Of a stretch of DNA of 64,000 nt, positions 16,174 through 25,400 are shown one piece after another (position 1 is the stretch's first letter; every line of letters begins with the position of its first letter). Source of the stretch: Nocardia transvalensis NBRC 15921 (GTDB lineage Bacteria > Actinomycetota > Actinomycetes > Mycobacteriales > Mycobacteriaceae); NCBI RefSeq assembly GCF_000308875.1, contig NZ_BAGL01000063.1, positions 1-64,000 on the forward strand, read 5' to 3'. Position numbers and translations under genes: made by a program. The notes below the pieces were generated by a model. It had not been told where the DNA came from. It saw nothing but the letters and a program-made list of their open reading frames with translations, and searched no databases.

Positions 16174-16300
16174 TTCGTTACGGCCTCCCGGTCGGCGGGT
16201 GGCCTGGGCGGCGCCGGGCTCCTACCGTGCGAATACGGGTCGAATAACCCGGATTCTACTCCCGCGACCGATCCGTCCTCCACCGAGAAACGAGGCACAT

Positions 16301-17191
16301 ATGTCCACGGACACCATCTTGATCACCGGAGCCACCGGCAAGCAGGGCGGCGCCACGGCCCGGCATCTGCTCACCGGCGGCCGGCGCGTGCGCGCCCTGG
16401 TTCGCAATCCGGCGGCGACCGCGGCCCGGGCATTGGCGGCGGCGGGCGCCGAACTCGTCGTCGGCGATTTCGACGATCCCGCCAGTATCGATGCCGCCGT
16501 ATCCGGAGTGCGCGGCGTATTCGCCGTACCGCCCAACCCTTTCGACCCGTCCGTCACCGACAAGGACATCGAGGCCCGGCGCGGCGAGCGGCTCGTCGAG
16601 GCGGCCCGGCGTGCGGGCGTCGACCATATCGTCTTCACCGGCATCGGGTCGTTCTCGGGTGACGACGAGCGGATCGCCTCGGGGAAGAAGTCCATCGAAC
16701 AGGCGGTGATCGCCAGCGGTATGCGCTACACCCTGCTGCGGCCGGTGCGCTTCATGGAGAACTATCTGGCGCAGGGTTCGCCGATCGACGGCATCGTCGA
16801 CGGGGTGCATCGGCACCTGTTCCCGCCGGATCGCCCGGTCCAGATGATCGCGGTCGAGGATATCGGCATCATCGCCGCGCTGGCCTTCGCCGACCCGGAA
16901 CGCTTCCACGGCCGGATCCTGGAGCTGGCCGGTGATGCCCTCACGCCCACGGCCGCCGCCGCGAAGATCACCGAGGCCATCGGCACGCCGGTCCGCTACC
17001 ACCAGCTCACCGAGGCCGAGACGGATGCTCTGGGTGAGCCGATCGCCTCTGTCGCCCGGCGCATTACGGGCGGTTCGGTCTGGCACGCCGATATTCACGC
17101 GCTCCGGGTCATCCATCCGGGCCTGCGCACACTCGATGCCTGGCTGGCCGAAACCGGTGCGGCGCAACTGAAGTTGTCGGTCGCCGGTTAG
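16301..17191 (+). CDS. NmrA/HSCARG-like NAD(P)-binding protein
   Basis: A 296-residue atypical short-chain dehydrogenase of the NmrA family. The Rossmann motif TGATGKQGG is at residues 9-17, with NADP-type basic residues RALVRN following. It lacks the clear Tyr-x3-Lys catalytic pair of classical SDRs, so it may be a redox sensor or an isoflavone-reductase-like enzyme. It starts at ATG 16301 and is divergent from the TetR gene, a very common regulator-reductase pairing. Confidence 0.85.
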   Translation: MSTDTILITGATGKQGGATARHLLTGGRRVRALVRNPAATAARALAAAGAELVVGDFDDPASIDAAVSGVRGVFAVPPNPFDPSVTDKDIEARRGERLVEAARRAGVDHIVFTGIGSFSGDDERIASGKKSIEQAVIASGMRYTLLRPVRFMENYLAQGSPIDGIVDGVHRHLFPPDRPVQMIAVEDIGIIAALAFADPERFHGRILELAGDALTPTAAAAKITEAIGTPVRYHQLTEAETDALGEPIASVARRITGGSVWHADIHALRVIHPGLRTLDAWLAETGAAQLKLSVAG

Positions 17192-17209
17192 CGCCCGCGG
17201 GACCCCGTG

Positions 17210-17689
17210 CTATTCGCCGCGCGGCGCGGGGTCCTCGCCGCCGGGCCGCCACGCTTCGGCCCGTATCCGGGTGGCCGCTCGCCGTGCGGCATTCTCGCTG
17301 CGCGCCAACGCGGCTCGGCTTCGTTTCAGGCGTTCCGCGCTGGCGGCCAGCAGAATTCGGGACTGCTCGATCGCCTCGCGGCTGTGCCGCTTGGCGGCGT
17401 CCGGCGACCGCCGGTGCTTGCGGGGTCTACCGCCCGGCTGGCGCGGACCCGCCCCGGGTCGTCTCTCGCGGGCCGCGGCGACGTCGTCACGACCGTCCGC
17501 TCGGGCCTCGTTTCGTTCGTTCACGGCGACTTCCCGGCGGGCGAGGGTCTCCTCCCACCGGCGCAGTTGTTCGTTCTTCTGCGAGAACCACCCCTCACTC
17601 CCGGTGACGGGTTCTCCCCCGCAGTCGACTTCCTCTTGGTCGGATCGTTCGGCCGCCACACACCGATGATCGCAGGTCCGGGAAAGCAC
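17210..17689 (-). CDS. hypothetical charged coiled-coil protein
   Basis: Not recognised. Up to 159 residues, strongly charged and Arg/Ala/Glu-rich. A predicted helix begins near WFSQKNEQLRRWEETLARRE, then a basic linker (GRPRKHRRSPD), then a second long helix through SREAIEQSRILLAASAERLKRS to the C-terminus. It could be a coiled-coil or DNA-associated protein. The true start is uncertain and may lie after the Cys-containing first 25 residues. It lies convergent to the NmrA-like gene. Confidence 0.5.
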   Translation of the reverse strand: MLSRTCDHRCVAAERSDQEEVDCGGEPVTGSEGWFSQKNEQLRRWEETLARREVAVNERNEARADGRDDVAAARERRPGAGPRQPGGRPRKHRRSPDAAKRHSREAIEQSRILLAASAERLKRSRAALARSENAARRAATRIRAEAWRPGGEDPAPRGE

Positions 17690-17799
17690 CGACAGGGCTG
17701 CGAGCCGTCGAATCGGTCAACGGGTCCGGACTACCCGGGCCGCTATCCCACCCGATCTCTGGCATGCTGGTCAGCCGGGATTGCGGAGGGGATCGAAGG

Positions 17800-18567
17800 A
17801 TGTCGGGGTTTCCGGAATGGTCGGCGCAGTCGCCGTTCGGTGTGCGATTCGACTGGGGCGCGGCCGGTGCGCGGGCACTCGGCCCGCACTGCGCTGCTCT
17901 CGTGGTGATCGACGTGCTGTCGTTCACGACCACGGTCTCCGTGGCGATCGAGGCAGGAACCCGAGTCCTGCCGTATCCGTGGCGCGACGGCAATGCCGCG
18001 GAATTCGCCGCCGAGCACGACGCGGAACTTGCCGTGGGACGCCGAGCCGTCTCGGAGCGGCAGCCGTGGTCCCTCTCCCCCGCCGCCCTGCGCCGCGCAC
18101 CCACCCCCGCACGCCTGGTCCTCCCGTCCCCGAACGGATCCACCATCTCCACTGCCGTCACCGGCATTCCGGTAGTCGCGGCCTGCCTCCGCAACGCCTC
18201 CGCTGTCGCCGAATGGATCACCGACCAAGGCTGGGGAACCACTGAGCACCCTGTAGCGGTGATCGCCGCAGGCGAACACTGGCCCGCCCTCGACACCCTT
18301 CGCACCGCCGTCGAAGACTGGCTCGGCGCCGCCGCCGTCATCACCGCACTCGCCGAACGCGGGACCGGCCCACTGTCGCCGGAGGCGTCGGTAGCCAAGT
18401 CGGGCTACGGTGCCGTCGACGATGTTCGCGCACTGGTCCGCGACTGTGCGTCAGGCCGAGAACTGACCGCCATGGGTTTCGCCGACGACGTCACTGTCGC
18501 AACCGAACTCGAGTCCAGCCGAGCCGTACCCGTTCTCGCCGAGGGATACTTCGCCGACGCGACCTGA
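17800..18567 (+). CDS. 2-phosphosulfolactate phosphatase-like protein (ComB family)
   Basis: A 255-residue ComB-fold protein. The family core is visible as ALVVIDVLSFTTTVSVAIEAG near residues 28-48, PSPNGSTIS near 108-116 and VAVIAAGEHW later. In methanogens ComB releases phosphate from 2-phosphosulfolactate during coenzyme M synthesis; no other coenzyme M genes are here, so an alternative phosphatase role in actinobacteria is likely. The start is ATG 17800, preceded by GGAGGGG. Confidence 0.8.
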   Translation: MSGFPEWSAQSPFGVRFDWGAAGARALGPHCAALVVIDVLSFTTTVSVAIEAGTRVLPYPWRDGNAAEFAAEHDAELAVGRRAVSERQPWSLSPAALRRAPTPARLVLPSPNGSTISTAVTGIPVVAACLRNASAVAEWITDQGWGTTEHPVAVIAAGEHWPALDTLRTAVEDWLGAAAVITALAERGTGPLSPEASVAKSGYGAVDDVRALVRDCASGRELTAMGFADDVTVATELESSRAVPVLAEGYFADAT

Positions 18568-18949
18568 CTACGGCCCGCGCGACCCCTTACCAAGGGTTGA
18601 GAGCATCCGGGATGGGCGCCTTCTCCGTTCGACCTGGAGGGTGCACCGGCGAGTGATGTCAATCTCTAGAATCCCGACGGAGTACGGCCTTAGAGTGAAT
18701 TCGCCGCAGCTACAGCGACACCGGCGGACAATGCGTCGAGGTCGCTTGGTTGCCGAGCGACTCTATCGCCGTCCGCGATTCGAAGAATCCCACGGGACCG
18801 ACTCTTGCATTCACGACCGGCGAATGGACTGCCTTCACGGCCGCCCTGTCGGAGTCATAGCGCTGCCGGGTTGATCACTGCGCACCCGGGGAGACCGTGC
18901 ATCCAGAGGGGGTTGCGGACGCCCCCTGCCTGGATACACGGTCGGCGGT
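18568..18949. other. 382-base gap with no convincing gene
   Basis: A short open frame at 18641-18874 (plus strand) lacks a good start and actinobacterial codon character. I see no tRNA or known riboswitch. The only clear structure is the hairpin at 18894-18942 next to the protease stop codon. Base composition is somewhat more AT-rich than its surroundings. Confidence 0.55.
18894..18942. terminator. probable terminator downstream of the serine protease gene
   Basis: ACCGTG-ATCCAG-GGGGG pairs with CCCCC-CTGGAT-CACGGT across 18894-18942 with small bulges. It begins a few bases past the protease stop codon on the minus strand. No U-tract is present, which is usual for actinobacteria. Confidence 0.6.
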
Positions 18950-20443
18950 TCAGAGGGGGTGGCCGCAGGTGCGGCAGAACTTGTTGCCGGGTTCGGCGCG
19001 GGTGCCGCAGGTTCCGCAGAAGGCGTTGATCGAATCCCCTGGCACAGAGGGTGATACCGCGCCGACTGCGGGAGACAACGTGCCGCTGGTGGATGCCGAT
19101 CCACCGATGGGAGCGGTCAGCACGGGCGAATCGGGGGCCGGGGCGGGCGTGGCAGCGCCGACGGCTGCGGTCGTAACTTGTTCGGAGGCGGGCACATTCG
19201 GCGGTGCCTCGAGGGTGACGACACCGCGACGCCGTGATCGGAGCCGGAGGCGCAGCACCACGAGGACCGCGATGAGGATGAGCAGCGCGGCACCAGCGAT
19301 GCCGCCGATCAGGTACCAGCGCGCGGTGTCGGTGGAGGAGTCGCCCCAGTCACCGAATTTGTCGCGCATCTGTGCCGCGGACGTCTTCATCTCGCTCGCC
19401 TTGGCGTGATTCGGCGACAGCGCGAGAACCTTGTCGAAATCCGCGATGGCGGCCGTGTACCTGCCGTCGTAGAACTCGGTCAGCCCGGCGCGGTAGCTGG
19501 TGTCCACCGCCGCCAGCGCGGGCTGAACACCGTTGCGCTTCAACAGTTCCGACAGCCCGGTGGCCGGCGCGATGAAGTTGAACGGCTGGGATTCGCCGCG
19601 GATGAGGAAGCTGTTCACCCCGATCACCCGGCCGTCGCCGCCCACCGTCGGGCCACCGCTCATCCCGGGCGAGACGGCGGCGCTGATCTCGTAGACCGGC
19701 ACGCTGCCCTGGGTCTTCTTGGAACTGACGGCCCCTTCCTTGTTCGACGGTTCCGCGGACCGATCGGTCACCTTGTCGGTACTGGCCGGATAGCCGACCG
19801 CCAGCACCTGATCACCGATCCTGACATCGGTGTCGGTGGTGAGTTCGGCGGAGGCGAGCGCGTGCGCCTCGACCTTCAGCAGGGCCACGTCCCCCTGGCC
19901 GAGCGCGCGGTAGTCGACCACCCGGGCGGGCAGCGCATCGCCCTTCCCTCCGATCCGCACCGCCGCCTGCAGATCCAGCGGCGACCCCTTGGCGTCGCCC
20001 TCCACAGTCCAGTTCTTGGAACCGAATTCGTAGAACTCGTCGGCGCCGACCTGCGGCCGCCGATTGTGCGCCTCCACCGCGGCCATCTGAATGTAGTTGT
20101 CCCGGAAAGACTCCGACCCCGGCCCGATGTCGACGCAATGCCCCGCGGTCGCGATGTACCCGTCGGGATTGACGACGAATCCGGTACAGGTCGCCTCGAC
20201 CTCGTACGGCTCCCCGTCGTTGAACACATTGCCGAGTTCGTCGAGAACGTACCCCCTGACCCGCATATCGAGCGAGGCGATCGCCGGCCGAATCAACGCC
20301 GCCGCCTTCTCCATCTGATTCGGCGGATGCAACTCCGCGGGCGCCGTACCGCTCCTACTGGAACAGCCGGCCCCCACACCGACCACCACCAGCGACAAGG
20401 CCGATACGCCAACAATTCTCAACCACGACCAAGCCCTGGACAT
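18950..20443 (-). CDS. membrane-anchored trypsin-like serine protease with C-terminal zinc ribbon
   Basis: A 497-residue protein. A lipoprotein-like signal ends at VGAGC (C27). The extracytoplasmic trypsin fold has H102 in TAGHC, a probable D185 in GDVALL and S262 in SPGMSGGP. A TPR-like helical segment follows (317-350), then a membrane helix at 377-399, a Pro/Ala/Thr-rich cytoplasmic tail and a zinc ribbon (C476, C479, C490, C493). So an outer protease is tied to an inner metal-binding module. Start ATG 20443 has GGAGGA upstream. Its partner and substrate are unknown. Confidence 0.82.
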   Translation of the reverse strand: MSRAWSWLRIVGVSALSLVVVGVGAGCSSRSGTAPAELHPPNQMEKAAALIRPAIASLDMRVRGYVLDELGNVFNDGEPYEVEATCTGFVVNPDGYIATAGHCVDIGPGSESFRDNYIQMAAVEAHNRRPQVGADEFYEFGSKNWTVEGDAKGSPLDLQAAVRIGGKGDALPARVVDYRALGQGDVALLKVEAHALASAELTTDTDVRIGDQVLAVGYPASTDKVTDRSAEPSNKEGAVSSKKTQGSVPVYEISAAVSPGMSGGPTVGGDGRVIGVNSFLIRGESQPFNFIAPATGLSELLKRNGVQPALAAVDTSYRAGLTEFYDGRYTAAIADFDKVLALSPNHAKASEMKTSAAQMRDKFGDWGDSSTDTARWYLIGGIAGAALLILIAVLVVLRLRLRSRRRGVVTLEAPPNVPASEQVTTAAVGAATPAPAPDSPVLTAPIGGSASTSGTLSPAVGAVSPSVPGDSINAFCGTCGTRAEPGNKFCRTCGHPL

Positions 20444-20653
20444 GGGTACTCCTCCGGGAAAATGGACCAACGCAGAACATCTGCCCACCCATGGTCACGC
20501 CCCCGACCCACCGCCGGTACGCACCCTAGGTGGCGATGTTCCTACCCACGCCCCACCACCCCACCTCGGTTCAGCCGCCTACTCACCCGTCGGCGCCGGA
20601 CATGGAGTTCAACCAACTACGCCGGTACCAACCCGAAGATGATCAGCACGAGG

Positions 20654-21547
20654 TCACTCGTCGAATACCTCGTCCAAGGACTTGGCGGTAACGGCGCGCT
20701 CGATCCAATCCTCGATGCGATCGGGGTCACCGCACGCGGCGATGCGATCCCGCGCGTCCTGCGTCACCGCCATCCTCCGCGCCCTCAGCACCCTCAACAA
20801 AGCCGACACTGCTTCCTCGGTGCGCCCCTCGGCAAGCCCTTGTGTGTGCCCTTCACTCCGCCCCTGCGCCACGTACATGCGGGCGAAATCGCTCTGGTAC
20901 TCCCTGGTCGCCATCATTTCCTCCAAACGGTGCCGGGATGCCGCGGGCAGGGCCGTCAACACCACGTCATAATACATTCTGGCCTGCTCATCGGTGGTTT
21001 CGTGTAGTCCTGCGAGCAATGCGTCGAATACCTGGTCGCGCTGGGGATCGTCGCCGTGTGCGATGGCCGAGAGCACGGCTAGCTCGGGCGTGGCGACAGC
21101 GACCGCGGGGTCGGTGATCACGGGGATCCGGTCGGGGCCGAGTACCAAGGGCCGCAGCACGAAGCCCGGATGTCCCAGATCGATCGGCTTGCGGCACCAT
21201 TCGGCCACGTCCGGTGCGGGGGCTACGACCAGGAGGTACGTCGGACATCGCAGTCTCGACCGCAAGGTGGACAGGTATACCGGCCATTGCCACCTGCGCG
21301 TTTCATCTATCCCGAGTTGCACCTCGACATCGATGCCGACGATCGCTTTGTCGTCCGGACCGTACAGCGCGATCGCCGAGTCGCCGCGGAACTCCTTGGG
21401 ACCGATATCGGTGAAGTCGCAGGGCTCCGCGCGGGCGATGCGGCAGTCCGGGACATGTTCGCCGAAGACATGCGCCAGGTACCACGCCGCGAGCATGGGC
21501 TGCGACCGGAAGAGCTCAACCAAACCCTCGTGCAGGTAGGACGGCAT
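20654..21547 (-). CDS. uncharacterised protein, PD-(D/E)XK-nuclease-like N-terminus
   Basis: A 297-residue protein of a type common in actinobacteria. The N-terminal half shows DSAIALYGPDDKAIVGIDVEVQ and RCPTYLLVVAP, which resembles the Rpn/PD-(D/E)XK nuclease core (possible D, E-x-Q positions). A helical C-terminal half contains YQSDFARMYVAQGRSEGHTQG. I cannot assign a function; family members are often annotated as hypothetical or transposase-like. The start ATG 21547 matches the family-like MPSYLHEGLVELFRSQP. Confidence 0.7.
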   Translation of the reverse strand: MPSYLHEGLVELFRSQPMLAAWYLAHVFGEHVPDCRIARAEPCDFTDIGPKEFRGDSAIALYGPDDKAIVGIDVEVQLGIDETRRWQWPVYLSTLRSRLRCPTYLLVVAPAPDVAEWCRKPIDLGHPGFVLRPLVLGPDRIPVITDPAVAVATPELAVLSAIAHGDDPQRDQVFDALLAGLHETTDEQARMYYDVVLTALPAASRHRLEEMMATREYQSDFARMYVAQGRSEGHTQGLAEGRTEEAVSALLRVLRARRMAVTQDARDRIAACGDPDRIEDWIERAVTAKSLDEVFDE

Positions 21548-21633
21548 ACCGCGAACAGTACGCGGGGGCACCGACATATTCGCCGCAGTGATTCCGCGAA
21601 ATCGCCACTGACACAAAGGTTCTGGACGGTTGC

Positions 21634-22452
21634 TCAGGCCTGACTGTCCAGCCAGGACCGGACCTCGTGCATCAGGGCTACCGGCTGGTCGTAGTGGATC
21701 AGGTGGTTGGCTTCGGGGATCAGGCGCAGGGTGGAGGCGGGGATGAGAGTGTGGAGGCGGTGGGCCAGGTCGGTGGGGATCCAGGCGTCCTGTTCGCCCC
21801 AGACGATGTGGACGGGGATGTCGATGGCGGGGGCGCGGCTCTCGTTGTCTCGCAGGAACTTTTCGTCGTAGTGGGCTATCTGGCGGTAGAAGGCGGGCTG
21901 GCCTTCGGGGCCGGTCCACGGGTCGACGAGAGCGTCGAGGATTGCGGGCGGTAGCTCGTGGAGGGCGGCATTGGCGATGTAGGCGCGTACGAGGGCGCGG
22001 TGGATGTAGTCGGGGAGCTGGGCGAGGAGGTCGGGGTTCTCGGCGACGAAGCGGAAGAACGGGGAGCCGCTGGGCGGGATGGCGACGACGTCGACCAGCA
22101 TCAGGGAGGCGTAGCGGGCCTTCTCGAACAGGTGCGCGCGCAGGGAGACCGCGCCGCCGAAATCGTGAGCGATCACGTGCGGTGCGGTCAGGCCCCAGTG
22201 GTCGAGGAGGGCGGCGAAAGCGCTTGCCTGCGAACCGAAGTCGACCGGATGCGCGGCGTCCTTCGACGACCGGCCGTAGCCCGGCATATCCCAGACGTGC
22301 ACGGTGAAATCCCGAGCCAGCGCCTCGGCGAACGGATGCCATAGCAGCGAGGAGAACGGGGTGCCGTGACAGAACACGACATCGGGCCCACTCCCCCGGG
22401 TCGCGCACGCGATCCGGCGTCCCTGCCATTCGAACGTGTCGTCGAGCTCCAT
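21634..22452 (-). CDS. alpha/beta hydrolase
   Basis: A 272-residue alpha/beta hydrolase. The oxyanion region HGTPFSSLLWHPF follows the first strands, and the nucleophile elbow reads HDFGG, placing Asp as nucleophile as in haloalkane dehalogenases and epoxide hydrolases. The acid WGEQDAWIP and His in EANHLIHYD complete the triad. The substrate is not evident. It lies 34 bases after the smc stop on the same strand and could be cotranscribed. Confidence 0.88.
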   Translation of the reverse strand: MELDDTFEWQGRRIACATRGSGPDVVFCHGTPFSSLLWHPFAEALARDFTVHVWDMPGYGRSSKDAAHPVDFGSQASAFAALLDHWGLTAPHVIAHDFGGAVSLRAHLFEKARYASLMLVDVVAIPPSGSPFFRFVAENPDLLAQLPDYIHRALVRAYIANAALHELPPAILDALVDPWTGPEGQPAFYRQIAHYDEKFLRDNESRAPAIDIPVHIVWGEQDAWIPTDLAHRLHTLIPASTLRLIPEANHLIHYDQPVALMHEVRSWLDSQA

Positions 22453-22486
22453 GCCCGCAGCGTAGTGGCCACCTACGACAGACCAG

Positions 22487-25400
22487 CTACGACGTCCCCG
22501 CACCCACCAGATTCTCCCCGCGCATGCGCTGCGAGATGACCTGCGTGATGCCGTCGCCCCGCATGCTGACGCCGTACAGCGCATCGGCGATCTCCATGGT
22601 CGGCTTCTGGTGGGTGATGACGATCAGCTGGGACTTCTCCCGCAGCTGCTCGAACAGCCCGATCAGCCGGCGCAGGTTGGTGTCGTCCAGCGCCGCCTCG
22701 ACCTCGTCCATGACGTAGAACGGCGACGGCCGGGCGCGGAAGATGGCCACCAGCAGCGCCACAGCGGTGAGCGACTTCTCCCCGCCGGACAGCAGCGACA
22801 GCCGCTTCACCTTCTTGCCCGGCGGCCGGGCCTCCACCTCGATACCGGTGGTCAGCATGTCGGTGGGGTCGGTCAGCACCAGCCGCCCCTCGCCGCCGGG
22901 GAACAGCTTCGCGAAGACGCCGACGAACTCCTGCTCGACGTCCTCCCACGCCTCGGTGAACACCTGCAGGATCCGCGCGTCCACCTCCGAGACCACGTCG
23001 AGCAGATCCTGACGCGCCTTGCGCACGTCCTCGAGCTGGGTGGACAGGAAGGTGTAGCGCTCCTCCAGGGCCGCGAACTCCTCCAGCGCCAGCGGATTGA
23101 CCTTGCCGAGGGTGGTGAGGTCCTTCTCGGCGCGCTTGGCGCGGCGCTGCTGGGTGGCCCGGTCGTAGGGCATCGGCTGCGGCGGGCTGACCTGGTCGCC
23201 CCGCTCCTTGGCCGCCTCGTACTCCTGAAGCTCCAGCGACGTCGGCGGCATCGGCACGTCCGGGCCGTATTCGGCGATCAGATCGTCCAGAGCCAAGGCG
23301 AACTGCTCGGAGATGGTCTGTTCCAGCTGCTCGATGCGCAGCGCGGCCTCCGCGCGGGCCACCTCGTCGCGGTGCACGGCATCGGTCAGCTGGGTCAGCT
23401 GGGTGGTCAGCGCACGCACCCGCTCCTTGGTCTGATCGACCTGGGCGGCGCAGTCCGTGCGTCGGCGCACCAGCTCGTCGCGGCGCGAAGATGCCTCGCC
23501 CACAACGACTTCCAGCTCGGCGGCGACCCGCTCGGCGGACTCGGCGACGACCGCGGCGACCTCCGCGGCGCGACGCCGGGCGGCCTGGGCGCGCTCGGCG
23601 CGGGCGCGGGACTCCCGTTCGGCCCGAGCGGCGCGGCGCAGCGAATCCGCCTTGCCGCGTACCGATTCCGCGCGCTCCTCCGCGGTGCGCACGGCCAGCC
23701 GCGCCTCGACCTCCATCGACCGGGCCTCGGCGAGGGCGCCCGCGGCCTCCTCGCGCTCGTACCCGGCGGTCTCGGTGCCCGCGTCGGCATCCGAATCCAG
23801 GTCGGACTGTTCGGATTCCGCGTGCCGCAGCCGGTCCTCGAGTTCGGCCAGCTTCGCCAGATTCTCGTCCCGCGCGGTCTCCGCGTCGGCCCGCTGCTCC
23901 TGGAGGCGATCGCATTCGGACTGCGCGGTGCGCGCGGTCTGGCCCAGCCGCCCGAGCCGGTCGTAGATCGACACCAGCGCCTGATCGGATTCGTGCAACG
24001 CCAGCAGCGCCTGGTCGACGGCCTGCTTGCGATCGGTCTGCTCGGCCTCGGCCCCCGACAGCGCCGCCTCGAACTCCTCGGCGTGCCGCTGCCAGGACAC
24101 CAGTTCGGCCTTCGCGGAATCGATATCGGCCTGGATCTCGAGCTGGCTCGGTGCCCGGTCCGAACCGCCCAGCAGCCAGCCGTTCCCCGTCAGGTCGCCC
24201 TCGCGGGTGACGATCCGCAGATCCGCGTGCGCCGCCAGCACTCCGGCGGCCTGCGACAGGTCGTCGACGACCACGGTCGCGGCGGTCAGCGCGTCCACGG
24301 CGGCTCGCATCTCCGCCGGGCAGTCGACGACCTCGCCGAGCCACCGCGCCGACCCCGGCAGCGCGGGCCGATCCCCTTGTGCCGCATCAGGACCCGGCGC
24401 GCCACCGAAGACCATGGCGACGCGCCCGCCGTCGGCATCCTTCAGCGCGCGCAGGGCCGCGTGCGCGGTATGGCCGGTATCGGCGGCGACGGCATCGGCC
24501 AGCGGACCCAGCGCGGCCGCGACCGCCGCCTCGTATCCGGGATGCACCCGCAGCAGCCCCGACAGCGGGCCGAGCAGGCCCTCGGCGCGGTGCTCGGCCA
24601 GCCAGGCGCCGCCGTCCTTGCGGGCCAGGCCCATCGTCAGCGCCTCGATGCGCGCGGTCAGCGAGGCCACCTTCTTACTCGCCTCGCGATCGGATTCGCG
24701 CAGTTCGGTGACTCGCCGCTCGGCCGCCTCCAGGGCCTTGGCGGCGTGTTCGTAGGTCGTGTCCAGGCTCTCCTCGCCGGCGTCGAGTTCGCTCAGTTCC
24801 GCTTGGACGGACTCGAATTCGGCCTCGGCGTCCTCGCCGCGCCGCCGCGCCTCGCCGAGCGCCGTGGACAGCCGGGTGATCTCGGTGTCGGCGGACTGGG
24901 CGCGGGTGCGCAGATTGTCGACCTGACCGGACAGCCGGGCGAGTCCCTCGCGGCGGTCGGCGATGGCCCGGACGGCGGCCAGGTGGGCCTGCTCGGCGGC
25001 CTTGGCGGCCTGCTCGCGCTCGTACAGCTGCTCGCGGGCGGACTCGAGGGTCGCGGTGGCCACCTCGACGGCCTCGAGCAGTTCGGCCTCCTCGGCCTCG
25101 ACGCGCGCGGCCTCGGCCTCCAGTTGTTCCGGATCGCGGCCGGTGCCCGCGGGCTGGTCGATGGTCAGGTTGCGGGCTCGGTCGCGGGCGATGCGGATGG
25201 TCGCGTTCACGCGTTCCACCAGCGCCGACAACTGGAACCAGGTCTGCGCGGCGGCCTCGGCGCCGGGCGTCAGCTTCGACAGCTCGAATTCCTGCTGTGC
25301 CAGCGCGGCATTGGCGGCGTCGAGTTCGGCCTGCACGTTGATCTGCTGCTCGCGGGCGTAGGACTCCTTGCTCTGCTGGCTCTCCAGCTCGCGGCGGCGG

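Noticed and set aside
18577..18650. TPP-riboswitch-like stretch (GGGTTGAGAGCAT and GACCTGGAGGGTG)
   Set aside because: The conserved CUGAGA and ACCUGAUCUGG elements are not in order, and no thiamine gene follows.
18641..18874. 77-codon open frame on plus strand
   Set aside because: No good ribosome binding site, Arg/His-rich translation and codon use unlike neighbours.
20654..22429. 591-residue fusion frame spanning the PD-(D/E)XK-like protein and the hydrolase region
   Set aside because: The upstream part is Arg/Pro-rich antisense-type sequence in another frame of the hydrolase gene; the real start is ATG 21547.
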